From DATARH01 sp036264235 (GTDB taxonomy: Bacteria > Pseudomonadota > Alphaproteobacteria > ATCC43930 > CGMCC-115725), in assembly GCA_036264235.1 (NCBI GenBank), contig DATARH010000175.1, positions 1-7,060 of the forward strand: a stretch of 7,060 nucleotides of DNA, given 5' to 3'. A program made the position numbers and the translations under genes. The notes under the pieces were generated by a model that worked only from the letters and a program-made list of their open reading frames with translations, was not told where the DNA came from and made no database searches. Below are positions 1 to 5,734 of this stretch, piece after piece. Positions within the stretch are counted from its first letter, which is position 1, and every line of letters begins with the position of its first letter.

Positions 1-732
1 GATGCGGGTCGCTTGCTTGTCGGCATAGATCGCGACGAAGCCGTCGAGATAGGGCAGACCCTTGTGGTAGTAATCGGGATTGCGCTCGCCCTTTATCGAC
101 TGCCCGGTCTCGTAGCCGGTGAATTTGAACGGGCCCGAACCGAGCACGTTCTTCTCGTACCAATGCGGGTCCTTTTCGAGCGTGGCTTTCTTGTAGATGA
201 AGGCGAACGGGTCGGCCAACGCCGGCAGGAACGCCGTGGTCGGGAATTTGAGACGGAACACGACGGTCTGCGGGTCGGGCGATTCGACCTTGTCGACCAT
301 CGAGAAATGCGCCTCGCGCGCGCTGGTTACGCCATCCGGCGGCTGGATGATATAGCGCCAGCTCGTCGCTACGTCGGCCGCTGTCAGCGGCGAACCATCG
401 TGGAACTTGATCCCGTCGCGGAGCTTGAAGGCGTAGGTCTTGCCGTCGTCGGCCGGCTTCGGCACCTCGGTGCAGACATCACAGACAAAATCGGTGGTCG
501 AGGCTGGATTTTCCGGATTGACCCGGATCAGTACGCTGTAGAACGGCGCGACCGAATGCATCGTCGCAAAGGTGGTCTCGCGATGGCCGTCGAATGTCGG
601 GGGCGCATCGGCCGGGATCATGTAAGTCAGCGTGCCGCCGCGCTTCGGCGCGTCGGCGGCGCCAGCCGGACCTACGCCGGCAATTGCCGTGAGCGCCGCA
701 GCCAACAGAATCCTACGCATTGCGATGGTCAC
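1..732 (-). CDS. ABC transporter periplasmic substrate-binding protein, family 5 (peptide/nickel type), 3' end outside window
   Basis: Periplasmic receptor that delivers a ligand (peptide, opine, nickel chelate or similar) to an inner-membrane ABC importer. I translated the minus strand and found 244 uninterrupted codons running off the left edge. This is about half the usual 500-540 residues. The N-terminus is a short Sec-type signal peptide: MRRILLAAALTAIAG, then an Ala-rich cleavage region near GAAD-APKRGG. The family 5 landmarks follow: RGGTLTYM near the mature start, DGKTYAFKLRDGIKFHDG, PLTAADVATSWRYI, VLGSGPFKFTGYE and NPDYYHKGLPYLDG. A CxxC (FVCDVC) sits where many relatives have the 'DLAESW' segment. 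I chose GTG at 732 because a GAGGA lies 8 nt upstream. An ATG at 720 is possible but sits 20 nt from that site. The gene follows the two ATPase genes by 17 nt and is clearly in the same operon. The family is certain. The ligand is unknown. Confidence 0.92.
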   Translation of the reverse strand, partial: MTIAMRRILLAAALTAIAGVGPAGAADAPKRGGTLTYMIPADAPPTFDGHRETTFATMHSVAPFYSVLIRVNPENPASTTDFVCDVCTEVPKPADDGKTYAFKLRDGIKFHDGSPLTAADVATSWRYIIQPPDGVTSAREAHFSMVDKVESPDPQTVVFRLKFPTTAFLPALADPFAFIYKKATLEKDPHWYEKNVLGSGPFKFTGYETGQSIKGERNPDYYHKGLPYLDGFVAIYADKQATRI

Positions 733-740
733 GGCGGTGT

Positions 741-745
741 TCCTC
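741..745 (-). promoter_or_regulatory. Ribosome binding site of the substrate-binding protein gene
   Basis: The minus strand reads GAGGA here, 8 nt before GTG (732) and 20 nt before the in-frame ATG (720). This spacing favours the GTG start. The site lies in the 17-nt gap after the TAG stop of the preceding ATPase gene. Confidence 0.6.
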
Positions 746-749
746 GTTG

Positions 750-1748
750 CTAGTTGACGACGGCGCAGGCCACCCAATGACCGGGCCGCAATTCGCGCAA
801 TTCGGGGCGCGCCACCCTGCAGTTCGGGACCGCGACCGGACAGCGCGGATGAAATACACAACCCGGAGGCGGGTTGATCGGACTCGGCACCTCGCCCATC
901 AGCGGCCGCGCGATGCGGCCGGCTTCCACCGTCGGGTCGGGCACGGGTACCGCCGCCAAGAGCGCCTGCGTGTAGGGGTGCAGCGGATCGTCGAACAACT
1001 CGTCGCAATCGGCGAATTCGACGATGCGGCCGAGATACATCACCGCGACCCGCTGGCACAGATGCCTCACCACCGACAGATCGTGCGCAATGAACAGGTA
1101 CGTCAGATTGAACTTGTCGCGCAGGTCTTCGAGCAAATTGATGATCTGCGCCTGGATCGACACGTCGAGCGCCGACACCGCCTCGTCGCAGACGATGAAT
1201 TCGGGATCGAGCGCCAAGGCCCGGGCGATGCCGACGCGCTGGCGCTGTCCGCCCGACATTTCATGCGGATAACGATCGGCGAAATTTGGGTCGAGGCCGC
1301 AGACCGACAGCAATTCCTTGACCCGGGCGTCGCGCCGTCCGCTGTTGGGCTGGATGCCATGCACCCGCATCGGCTCCGCAATGATCTCGCCGACCTTCAT
1401 GCGCGGGTTCAGCGAGCTGTACGGGTCTTGGAAGATCACCTGGATGCGGCGGCGCAGCGCCACCAGATCCTTGCGGCCGAGCTTGGCGATGTCGACGCCG
1501 TCATAGCGGATTTCGCCGGCAGTCGGCGTTTCCAGCCGCAGGATGCAGCGGCCGGTCGTGGTCTTGCCGCAGCCGCTCTCGCCGACCAGGCCCAAAGTCT
1601 CGCCACGACGGATCGTCAGGTCGATGCCGTCGACCGCCTTCACCTGGCCGATCTGGCGTCGCATCACGACCCCTTCGCTGATCGGAAAGTGCATCTGCAG
1701 CCCGCGTACTTCCAACAGCGGCGCCGTCTCCTGCGAAGCGGGGCTCAT
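750..1748 (-). CDS. Peptide-type ABC transporter ATP-binding protein, OppF/DppF-like
   Basis: Cytoplasmic ATPase, 332 residues, one of the two non-identical nucleotide-binding subunits of a family 5 importer. All ATPase motifs are intact: Walker A GESGCGKTT (56-64), Q-loop FQDP with Q107, signature SGGQRQR (165-171), Walker B ending D188-E189, D-loop SALD (192-195) and switch H222. The YSSLNPRM sequence after the Q-loop and KAVDG before Walker A are typical of OppF/DppF rather than OppD. The C-terminal oligopeptide-transporter domain follows HPYTQALL and carries C297, C303, C310 and C328 in the family's CxFxPRC pattern. The ATG overlaps the stop of the upstream ATPase gene in an ATGA, so translation is probably coupled. 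Only a weak GGGCGG-like sequence precedes it. The substrate cannot be told from the ATPase. Confidence 0.96.
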   Translation of the reverse strand: MSPASQETAPLLEVRGLQMHFPISEGVVMRRQIGQVKAVDGIDLTIRRGETLGLVGESGCGKTTTGRCILRLETPTAGEIRYDGVDIAKLGRKDLVALRRRIQVIFQDPYSSLNPRMKVGEIIAEPMRVHGIQPNSGRRDARVKELLSVCGLDPNFADRYPHEMSGGQRQRVGIARALALDPEFIVCDEAVSALDVSIQAQIINLLEDLRDKFNLTYLFIAHDLSVVRHLCQRVAVMYLGRIVEFADCDELFDDPLHPYTQALLAAVPVPDPTVEAGRIARPLMGEVPSPINPPPGCVFHPRCPVAVPNCRVARPELRELRPGHWVACAVVN

Positions 1749-2740
1749 GCCGCCCGGCCCGCGTCGAGCTCATTGCTGCGATAGCAGGCGGCGAGTTGGC
1801 CCGGCGCCCCCGCCGGCTCGAGCGGCGGCGGCGCGGTGCCGCAGCGCTCGATGGCAAAGCGGCAGCGCGGCTGGAACGAGCAGCCGGCGCCGAGCCGCGT
1901 CAGGTCGGGCGGCTGACCCTCGATAGGGTCGAGCCGCGCCTGGCGCGGCCGGTCGAGCCGCGGCACCGAACGCAGCAGTGCGATCGTGTAGGGATGGTGC
2001 GGGTCGTGGTAGATCGCGGCCGCCGTGCCGCTCTCGACGATGCGGCCGGCATACATGACATTGACCCGCTGTGCGTAGCGCGCGACCACGCCGAGATTGT
2101 GGGTGATGATGATCAGCGCGACGCCGAGCTGCCGCGTGAGCCGCTGCATCAATTCGAGGATCTGTGCCTGGATCGTCACGTCAAGCGCGGTGGTCGGCTC
2201 GTCGGCGATGATCAGCTTCGGATCGCAGGTGAGCGCGATCGCAATCATCACTCGCTGGCGCATGCCGCCCGACAGTTGATGCGGATATTGCTTGAGGCGG
2301 CGTTCCGCATCGGCAATGCCGACCAGACCGAGCAGCTCGACGGCACGCTTTTGCGCCGTCGCCGGGTCCGCGCCGCGGTGTTGCTCCAGCGTCTCGGTGA
2401 TCTGCCGGCCGATCGTCAAGACGGGGTTCAGCGAGGTCATCGGCTCCTGGAACACCATGCCGATTTCGCCGCCACGCACCTCACGCATCTGCTCGTCGGA
2501 TAGTTCGAGCAGGTTGCGGTCGTTGAAGATGACCTCGCCGGCGGTGATCCGGCCGGGCGGGTTGGGTATCAGCCGCAAGACCGAGAGCGCGCCGACCGAT
2601 TTGCCCGAGCCACTCTCGCCGACGATCGCGACGATCTCGCCGGGATCGACCGTGTAGGAAATGCCGTCCACCGCCCGCACCAGCCCGGCCCCGGTGCGAA
2701 ACTCGGTATGAAGGTTCCTGACATCCAGCAGCGCCGGCAA
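1745..2740 (-). CDS. Peptide-type ABC transporter ATP-binding protein, OppD/DppD-like (TTG start)
   Basis: Partner ATPase of the OppF/DppF-like protein and the first gene of the transporter operon. From the TTG start it is 331 residues, the normal family length. Motifs: Walker A GESGSGKS (41-48), Q-loop FQEPMTSLNP (Q98), signature LSGGMRQRVMIA (156-167), Walker B LIIADEP (176-182, D180-E181), D-loop TALD and switch H214. The GGMRQR signature, EPMTSLNP and ITHNLGVVA are OppD/DppD hallmarks. The C-terminal domain has C287, C293, C300 and C319. In some relatives such cysteines hold an iron-sulfur cluster; this is inference here. The frame stays open up to an ATG at 2812, but those 24 extra codons are Ser/Pro/Arg-rich, match nothing in the family and have no good ribosome site. 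TTG at 2740 has AGGGAGGA 8 nt upstream, so I prefer it. Confidence 0.94.
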   Translation of the reverse strand: MPALLDVRNLHTEFRTGAGLVRAVDGISYTVDPGEIVAIVGESGSGKSVGALSVLRLIPNPPGRITAGEVIFNDRNLLELSDEQMREVRGGEIGMVFQEPMTSLNPVLTIGRQITETLEQHRGADPATAQKRAVELLGLVGIADAERRLKQYPHQLSGGMRQRVMIAIALTCDPKLIIADEPTTALDVTIQAQILELMQRLTRQLGVALIIITHNLGVVARYAQRVNVMYAGRIVESGTAAAIYHDPHHPYTIALLRSVPRLDRPRQARLDPIEGQPPDLTRLGAGCSFQPRCRFAIERCGTAPPPLEPAGAPGQLAACYRSNELDAGRAA

Positions 2741-2748
2741 CGACGGTG

Positions 2749-2756
2749 TCCTCCCT
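2749..2756 (-). promoter_or_regulatory. Strong ribosome binding site deciding the TTG start of the OppD/DppD-like gene
   Basis: The minus strand reads AGGGAGGA, with its 3' end 8 nt before TTG (2740). It is among the best Shine-Dalgarno sequences in the window and lies inside the longer open frame. It therefore argues that translation starts at 2740 rather than at the ATG at 2812. Confidence 0.7.
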
Positions 2757-2796
2757 GAACTCCCCGAAAACGCGCGGGAATCCTTGCTTCGGGCCG

Positions 2797-2825
2797 TTGG
2801 TAGCGGCGGCACGGGGCCGAGTCAA
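2797..2825 (-). promoter_or_regulatory. Candidate promoter of the ABC transporter operon
   Basis: The minus strand shows TTGACT (2825-2820, five of six to the -35 consensus), then a 17-nt gap, then TACCAA (2802-2797, a poor -10). Transcription would begin near 2790, downstream of the ATG at 2812 and upstream of the ribosome site at 2749-2756. This fits the TTG start. The -10 is weak, so this is tentative. Confidence 0.3.
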
Positions 2826-2900
2826 TGCCACCTTGGATAAGCGGCCGCGGGCGCCTGCCTTGCCGCCAAGGCCGACGCCGGCCTGCGACTGGCTCGATCG

Positions 2901-2920
2901 GGTGTGAGGGTGCTCACACC
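2901..2920. promoter_or_regulatory. Inverted repeat, candidate operator
   Basis: GGTGTGAG (2901-2908) and CTCACACC (2913-2920) are exact reverse complements around a 4-nt centre GGTG. The repeat sits between divergent genes, 81 nt before the plus-strand ATG (3002) and about 110 nt upstream of the putative transporter transcript start. No U-tract follows and no gene ends here, so a terminator is unlikely. A dimeric repressor or activator site is the natural reading. No regulator gene is in the window, so the protein is unknown. Confidence 0.5.
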
Positions 2921-3001
2921 GCGCCATCCCGCAGCGGGCCTATAGCTTGCAGTGGCGGTCTGACCCGAACATCGCACTCCCCCACAGCAGGCGAGAAAAC
3001 G

Positions 3002-3220
3002 ATGAACGATCTGTCCGGGCTCTTCATGGCATTGCCGGCCATCGGCGGCTTCGTGATGGAGCGCGCCGAGGGTACCGGCCACTGGCCGGTCCGCCGGGAG
3101 CGCCGCAGACCTCGGCTGTGGGTGCCGATCCTGATCCTGGCGCTGCTGGCCATCGCCTCGATTGCCGCCGCTCTGCTATACCCGGACGCGCTCGAGCCCG
3201 CCTATCTTTGTTGCGGGTGA
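3002..3220 (+). CDS. Small single-pass membrane protein, function unknown
   Basis: A 72-residue protein I do not recognise. It has a mildly hydrophobic N-terminus (MNDLSGLFMALPAIGGFVME), a basic stretch (R31-R38, five Arg in RRERRR), then one clear membrane segment at about 40-60 (WVPILILALLAIASIAAALLY) and a short tail ending in Cys-Cys-Gly. The positive-inside rule predicts N-terminus in the cytoplasm and C-terminus in the periplasm. Third codon positions are almost all G or C, as in the neighbouring true genes. A partial ribosome site AGGCGAG ends 6 nt before ATG 3002. The same frame is open back to an ATG at 2825, but that part is intergenic in character. The stop is 15 nt before the dioxygenase ATG, so the two are probably co-transcribed. 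Existence is likely but not proven. It could instead be a translated leader. Confidence 0.6.
   Translation: MNDLSGLFMALPAIGGFVMERAEGTGHWPVRRERRRPRLWVPILILALLAIASIAAALLYPDALEPAYLCCG
3072..3088. repeat. 17-bp near-perfect palindrome inside the small membrane protein gene
   Basis: ACCGGCCA (3072-3079) and TGGCCGGT (3081-3088) are exact inverted copies around a single C. The site lies inside the reading frame, over the codons for Thr-Gly-His-Trp-Pro-Val. A 1-nt loop cannot form a hairpin, so it would be a protein site or chance in GC-rich DNA. Confidence 0.3.
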
Positions 3221-3223
3221 ACC

Positions 3224-3230
3224 GGGAGGA
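3224..3230 (+). promoter_or_regulatory. Ribosome binding site of the TfdA-like dioxygenase
   Basis: GGGAGGA lies 5 nt before the ATG at 3236, in the 15-nt gap after the small membrane protein. It is a strong site and confirms the chosen start. Confidence 0.75.
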
Positions 3231-3235
3231 TCCGC

Positions 3236-4126
3236 ATGGCGCTGACGGTCACACCGCTGCATGCCGAGATCGGCGCCGAGATCGCCGGGCTCGACGCCGG
3301 CAAGCTGCTCGACGAGGGAACGCTCGCCGAATTGTGGCAGGCGATCGACCGCTGGGCCATCTTGGTGCTGCACGACCAGCAGCTCTCGGACGAAGAACTG
3401 CGTCGCTTCGCTGCCCGGTTCGGCCCGCTCGAGATCGGCCGCTCGGCGGCTCGGCCCGGCCGGCGCCGGCTGACACTGCCCGAGATCGGCGACATCTCAA
3501 ACCTCGACGAAGACAACCGCCTCCGCGCCCGCGACGACAAGAAGCGCCTCGACAGCCTCGGCAACCGGCTGTGGCACACCGACGCCTCCTACATGCCGGT
3601 GCCGGTCGTGCTCGGCATGCTGTTCGCGGTCGAGGTGCCGCCGCCCTCGCCATTCGGCGCCGGCGAGACCGAATTCGCCGACATGCGCGCCGCCTACGAC
3701 GCGCTCGACGACTCGCAGAGGACCATCGTCGATCCGCTGCTCGTCGAGCACGACGTGTTCTGGTCGCGCGGCCAGATCGGCTTCACCGAGTTTCCGCCGG
3801 GCGAGCGCGAGCAGTACCCGCCGTCGCGGCAGAAACTGGTGCGCCGCCATTCCGGCTCCGGCCGCAAGGGGTTGTACCTGTCGGCGCACGCCTCGCACAT
3901 CGTCGGCTGGCCGGTGCCGGAGGGGCGCCTGTTGTTGCGCGACCTGGAAGAGCACGCGACGCAGCGGCGCTTCGTCTACAGCCACAAATGGCGCAAGGGC
4001 GATTTGGTGATCTGGGACAATCGCGACACGATGCATCGCGGCCGCCCGCACGACGAAAGCCGGCCGCGCGACTTGCGCCGGGCCACGACGCTCGATATCG
4101 GCTCGACCCTCGACGAGGCCGCCTGA
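3236..4126 (+). CDS. TauD/TfdA family Fe(II)/2-oxoglutarate dioxygenase, TfdA-like
   Basis: Cytoplasmic non-heme iron oxygenase, 296 residues, the normal family length. It couples decarboxylation of 2-oxoglutarate to hydroxylation of a substrate. In TfdA and TauD this breaks an ether or a C-S bond. Iron ligands are H114 and D116 (LWHTDASY) and H267 (DTMHRGRP). R278 and R282 lie 11 and 15 residues after H267, exactly the TauD spacing for 2-oxoglutarate binding. From memory, several stretches closely match the 2,4-D dioxygenase TfdA: TEFADMRAAYDALD, SGSGRKxLYLSAHASH, EGRLLL, EHATQRRFVYxHKW, GDLVIWDN and LRRATTLD. One difference is a longer loop before TEFADM (PPPSPFGAGE). The start has a strong ribosome site. 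It follows the small membrane protein and converges on the P450 gene with 2 nt between stops. Family certain, TfdA-like clade likely, substrate unknown. Confidence 0.93.
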   Translation: MALTVTPLHAEIGAEIAGLDAGKLLDEGTLAELWQAIDRWAILVLHDQQLSDEELRRFAARFGPLEIGRSAARPGRRRLTLPEIGDISNLDEDNRLRARDDKKRLDSLGNRLWHTDASYMPVPVVLGMLFAVEVPPPSPFGAGETEFADMRAAYDALDDSQRTIVDPLLVEHDVFWSRGQIGFTEFPPGEREQYPPSRQKLVRRHSGSGRKGLYLSAHASHIVGWPVPEGRLLLRDLEEHATQRRFVYSHKWRKGDLVIWDNRDTMHRGRPHDESRPRDLRRATTLDIGSTLDEAA

Positions 4127-4128
4127 CC

Positions 4129-5382
4129 TTACGCCGGAATGCGGACCGGCAATGACCGGATGCCGTGGATGAAGTTGGAATAGACGCGCTTCGCCGGCCC
4201 CACCACCTCGACCACCGGATAGCGCGGCAGCAGCTCCTCCCACAAGACACGAAGCTGCAGTTCGGCGAGGCGGTTGCCGACGCAGCGGTGAATGCCGAAC
4301 CCGAACGACAAATGCTGCCGCGGCCGAGCCCGGTCGATGATGAAATTGTCCGGATCCTCGATCGCTTCGGGATCGCGGTTGCCCGAGACGTACCACATCA
4401 CGACCTTGTCGCCCTTCTTGATCTCTTTGCCGCCGATCTCGGCATCCTCCTTGGCGGTGCGGCGCATGTGAATGACCGGCGTGACGTAGCGGATGATCTC
4501 CGACACCGCGCTCGGGATCAGTGACGGGTCGTCGCGCAGCTTCTGGTATTCGCCGGGATGCTCGTTCAACGCCATCAACCCGCCGGTCATCGAATTGCGA
4601 GTGGTGTCATTGCCGCCGACGATCAGCAGCGACAGTGTGCCCATGAATTCGCGGAAGGGCATGCTGCGCGTCGCCTCGCCATGCGCCAGCATCGACAGCA
4701 GGTCGAATTTCGGCGGTAGCTGCGCCCGCTCCTCGAAGAGTTTGCCGAGCGCCTGCGCCATCTTGGTCAATTCGGCGAATTTCTCCTCCTCCGAATGCAC
4801 CGGCGCATCGGGTGAGCGAACATTAGCGATCGCGACATCCGACCAGTAGGTCAGCTGCCGCCGATCCTCCCAGGGATAGTCGAACAGCGTCGCCAGCATC
4901 ATCGTCGTCAGCTCGACGGAAACGCGATCGACCCAGTCGAACACCTCGCCGCGCGGCAGCTCGTCGAGCACCTTGATCGTGCGCTCGCGGATCAGCCCTT
5001 CCATGTTGGCGAGATTGGCCGGCGCGACGACGGGGCTCACCACCTTGCGCTGATCGTCGTGCTTCGGCGGGTCCATGCGGATGAAGCTCGGCCGGTCCAT
5101 GTCCTTGGGCTGGTCCTCGACCGCGATGCCGCCCAGTTCAGAGGCCGAGGAATAGACCTTGTGGTTGACCTCGACCTGCATGATGTCCTTGTACTTGGTC
5201 ACCGACCAGTACGGGCCATAAAGGCTCTGCCGGCAGTAATGCACCGGGGCTTCGCGCCGCAGCCGGGCGAAATACGGTCGCCAGACATCGTTCTGATAGA
5301 TTTGCGGGTCGCTGACGTCGATCGCGTCGAGCGGAATGTTTTCGATATCGCCAGGAGCGGCGTTGTCGAGCGGCGGGCTCAT
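4129..5382 (-). CDS. Cytochrome P450, CYP153-like (putative alkane/fatty-acyl terminal hydroxylase)
   Basis: Soluble class I P450, 417 residues. Heme motif FGFGIHRC (360-367) with proximal thiolate C367, I-helix oxygen-activating GGNDTT (256-261), ExxR at E295-R298. Several segments are typical of CYP153 as I recall it: GPYWSVTKYKDIM, MDPPKHDDQRKVVSPVVAP, FDWVDRVSVELTTMMLATLF, LLIVGGNDTTRNSMTGG, KGDKVVMWYVSGNRDPEAI and HLSFGFGIHRCVGNRLAELQ. CYP153 enzymes typically hydroxylate the terminal carbon of medium-chain alkanes and related chains, with electrons from a ferredoxin. The frame stays open far upstream to 6015, but that part lies over the ferredoxin and dehydrogenase genes and is not P450. 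ATG 5382 has GGGAGG 5 nt upstream. It is the last gene of its operon, 23 nt after the ferredoxin. Residues at the substrate channel cannot be judged by eye, so the real substrate may differ. Confidence 0.93.
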   Translation of the reverse strand: MSPPLDNAAPGDIENIPLDAIDVSDPQIYQNDVWRPYFARLRREAPVHYCRQSLYGPYWSVTKYKDIMQVEVNHKVYSSASELGGIAVEDQPKDMDRPSFIRMDPPKHDDQRKVVSPVVAPANLANMEGLIRERTIKVLDELPRGEVFDWVDRVSVELTTMMLATLFDYPWEDRRQLTYWSDVAIANVRSPDAPVHSEEEKFAELTKMAQALGKLFEERAQLPPKFDLLSMLAHGEATRSMPFREFMGTLSLLIVGGNDTTRNSMTGGLMALNEHPGEYQKLRDDPSLIPSAVSEIIRYVTPVIHMRRTAKEDAEIGGKEIKKGDKVVMWYVSGNRDPEAIEDPDNFIIDRARPRQHLSFGFGIHRCVGNRLAELQLRVLWEELLPRYPVVEVVGPAKRVYSNFIHGIRSLPVRIPA

Positions 5383-5387
5383 CAGTA

Positions 5388-5393
5388 CCTCCC
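5388..5393 (-). promoter_or_regulatory. Ribosome binding site fixing the P450 start
   Basis: The minus strand reads GGGAGG 5 nt before ATG 5382, within the 23-nt gap after the ferredoxin stop. It shows that the P450 begins here and is not a fusion with upstream sequence in the same open frame. Confidence 0.75.
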
Positions 5394-5405
5394 GTTCCGA
5401 ATGCG

Positions 5406-5732
5406 TTAGTGCTGGCCCTCCGGCAGGCGGACCACCAAACCCTCGAGCGCTTGCGTCACCTCGATCTGGCATGACAGCCGCGAATTCGGTTCGGCCAGCG
5501 CGGCAAAGCTCAGCATGCTCGCTTCCTGCGAGCCCGGTTCCGGCAAGCCGGTGACAGGCAGCCACGCCTCGTCGACATAGACGTGACAGGTGGCGCAAGC
5601 GCATTCGCCACCGCAATCGGCGTCGATCCCGGGAATGTTGTTGTCGACTGCGCCGCGCATGACCGACAGGCCGAGCGGCACCTCGACCGCGTGCTCGCGG
5701 CCGCTGTGCTCGATATAGGTGATCTTCGGCAT
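5406..5732 (-). CDS. [2Fe-2S] ferredoxin, adrenodoxin/putidaredoxin type, P450 partner
   Basis: Small soluble electron carrier, 108 residues, normal length. Cluster ligands are C40, C46 and C49 in CGGECACATCHVYV and C88 in RLSCQI: the C-x5-C-x2-C ... C pattern of vertebrate-type ferredoxins serving P450s. An extra Cys (C44) sits inside the cluster loop, as in several relatives. The C-terminus GLVVRLPEGQH is typical of ferredoxins beside CYP153 genes. It passes single electrons from a ferredoxin reductase to the P450 encoded 23 nt downstream. The ATG comes 2 nt after the stop of the dehydrogenase gene, with no strong ribosome site (a GGCGGCG about 8 nt upstream), so translation probably depends on ribosomes finishing that gene. 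No reductase gene is in the window. Identity is very secure. Confidence 0.96.
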   Translation of the reverse strand: MPKITYIEHSGREHAVEVPLGLSVMRGAVDNNIPGIDADCGGECACATCHVYVDEAWLPVTGLPEPGSQEASMLSFAALAEPNSRLSCQIEVTQALEGLVVRLPEGQH

Positions 5733-5734
5733 CG

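Larger units (their letters stand above)
2741..3001. promoter_or_regulatory. Divergent intergenic control region
   Basis: The 261 bp between the divergent transporter operon (minus) and the membrane protein-dioxygenase pair (plus). Both promoters must lie here or, for the plus strand, just inside. It holds the ribosome site of the transporter operon (2749-2756), a candidate minus-strand promoter (2797-2825), an 8+8 bp inverted repeat (2901-2920), a small CCCGC-A-GCGGG palindrome (2928-2938) and a TATAGC (2941-2946) that could be a plus-strand -10 box but has no matching -35 at normal distance. Open frames crossing it have no family resemblance and I take them as non-coding. Confidence 0.65.

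Noticed and set aside
13..753. Plus-strand open frame of 246 codons at the left edge
   Set aside because: The minus strand encodes a signal peptide and a clear family 5 binding protein across the same bases. The plus frame has no recognisable domain.
720..1784. Long plus-strand open frame (354 codons) opposite the OppF/DppF-like gene
   Set aside because: It is antisense to a gene with every ATPase motif intact. Its product is rich in Arg, His, Asp and Ala, as expected for a shadow in GC-rich DNA.
2342..2354. Sigma-54-like GGCAC ... TTGC on the plus strand
   Set aside because: The GG to GC spacing is 9 nt where 10 is required, and it lies inside the OppD/DppD-like gene with no gene start downstream.
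2825..3001. N-terminal extension of the small membrane protein from ATG 2825
   Set aside because: The added residues look like translated intergenic DNA, span the inverted repeat and have no ribosome site as good as the one near 3002.
2947..4155. Long plus-strand open frame (402 codons) overlapping the dioxygenase in another frame
   Set aside because: Its product is dominated by Arg, Ala and Pro with no domain, while the overlapping frame encodes a complete TfdA-like enzyme with the iron and 2-oxoglutarate residues.
4127..4200. Possible bidirectional terminator at the convergent junction
   Set aside because: Only 2 nt separate the stop codons, and I find no stable stem followed by a T-run near the junction on either strand.
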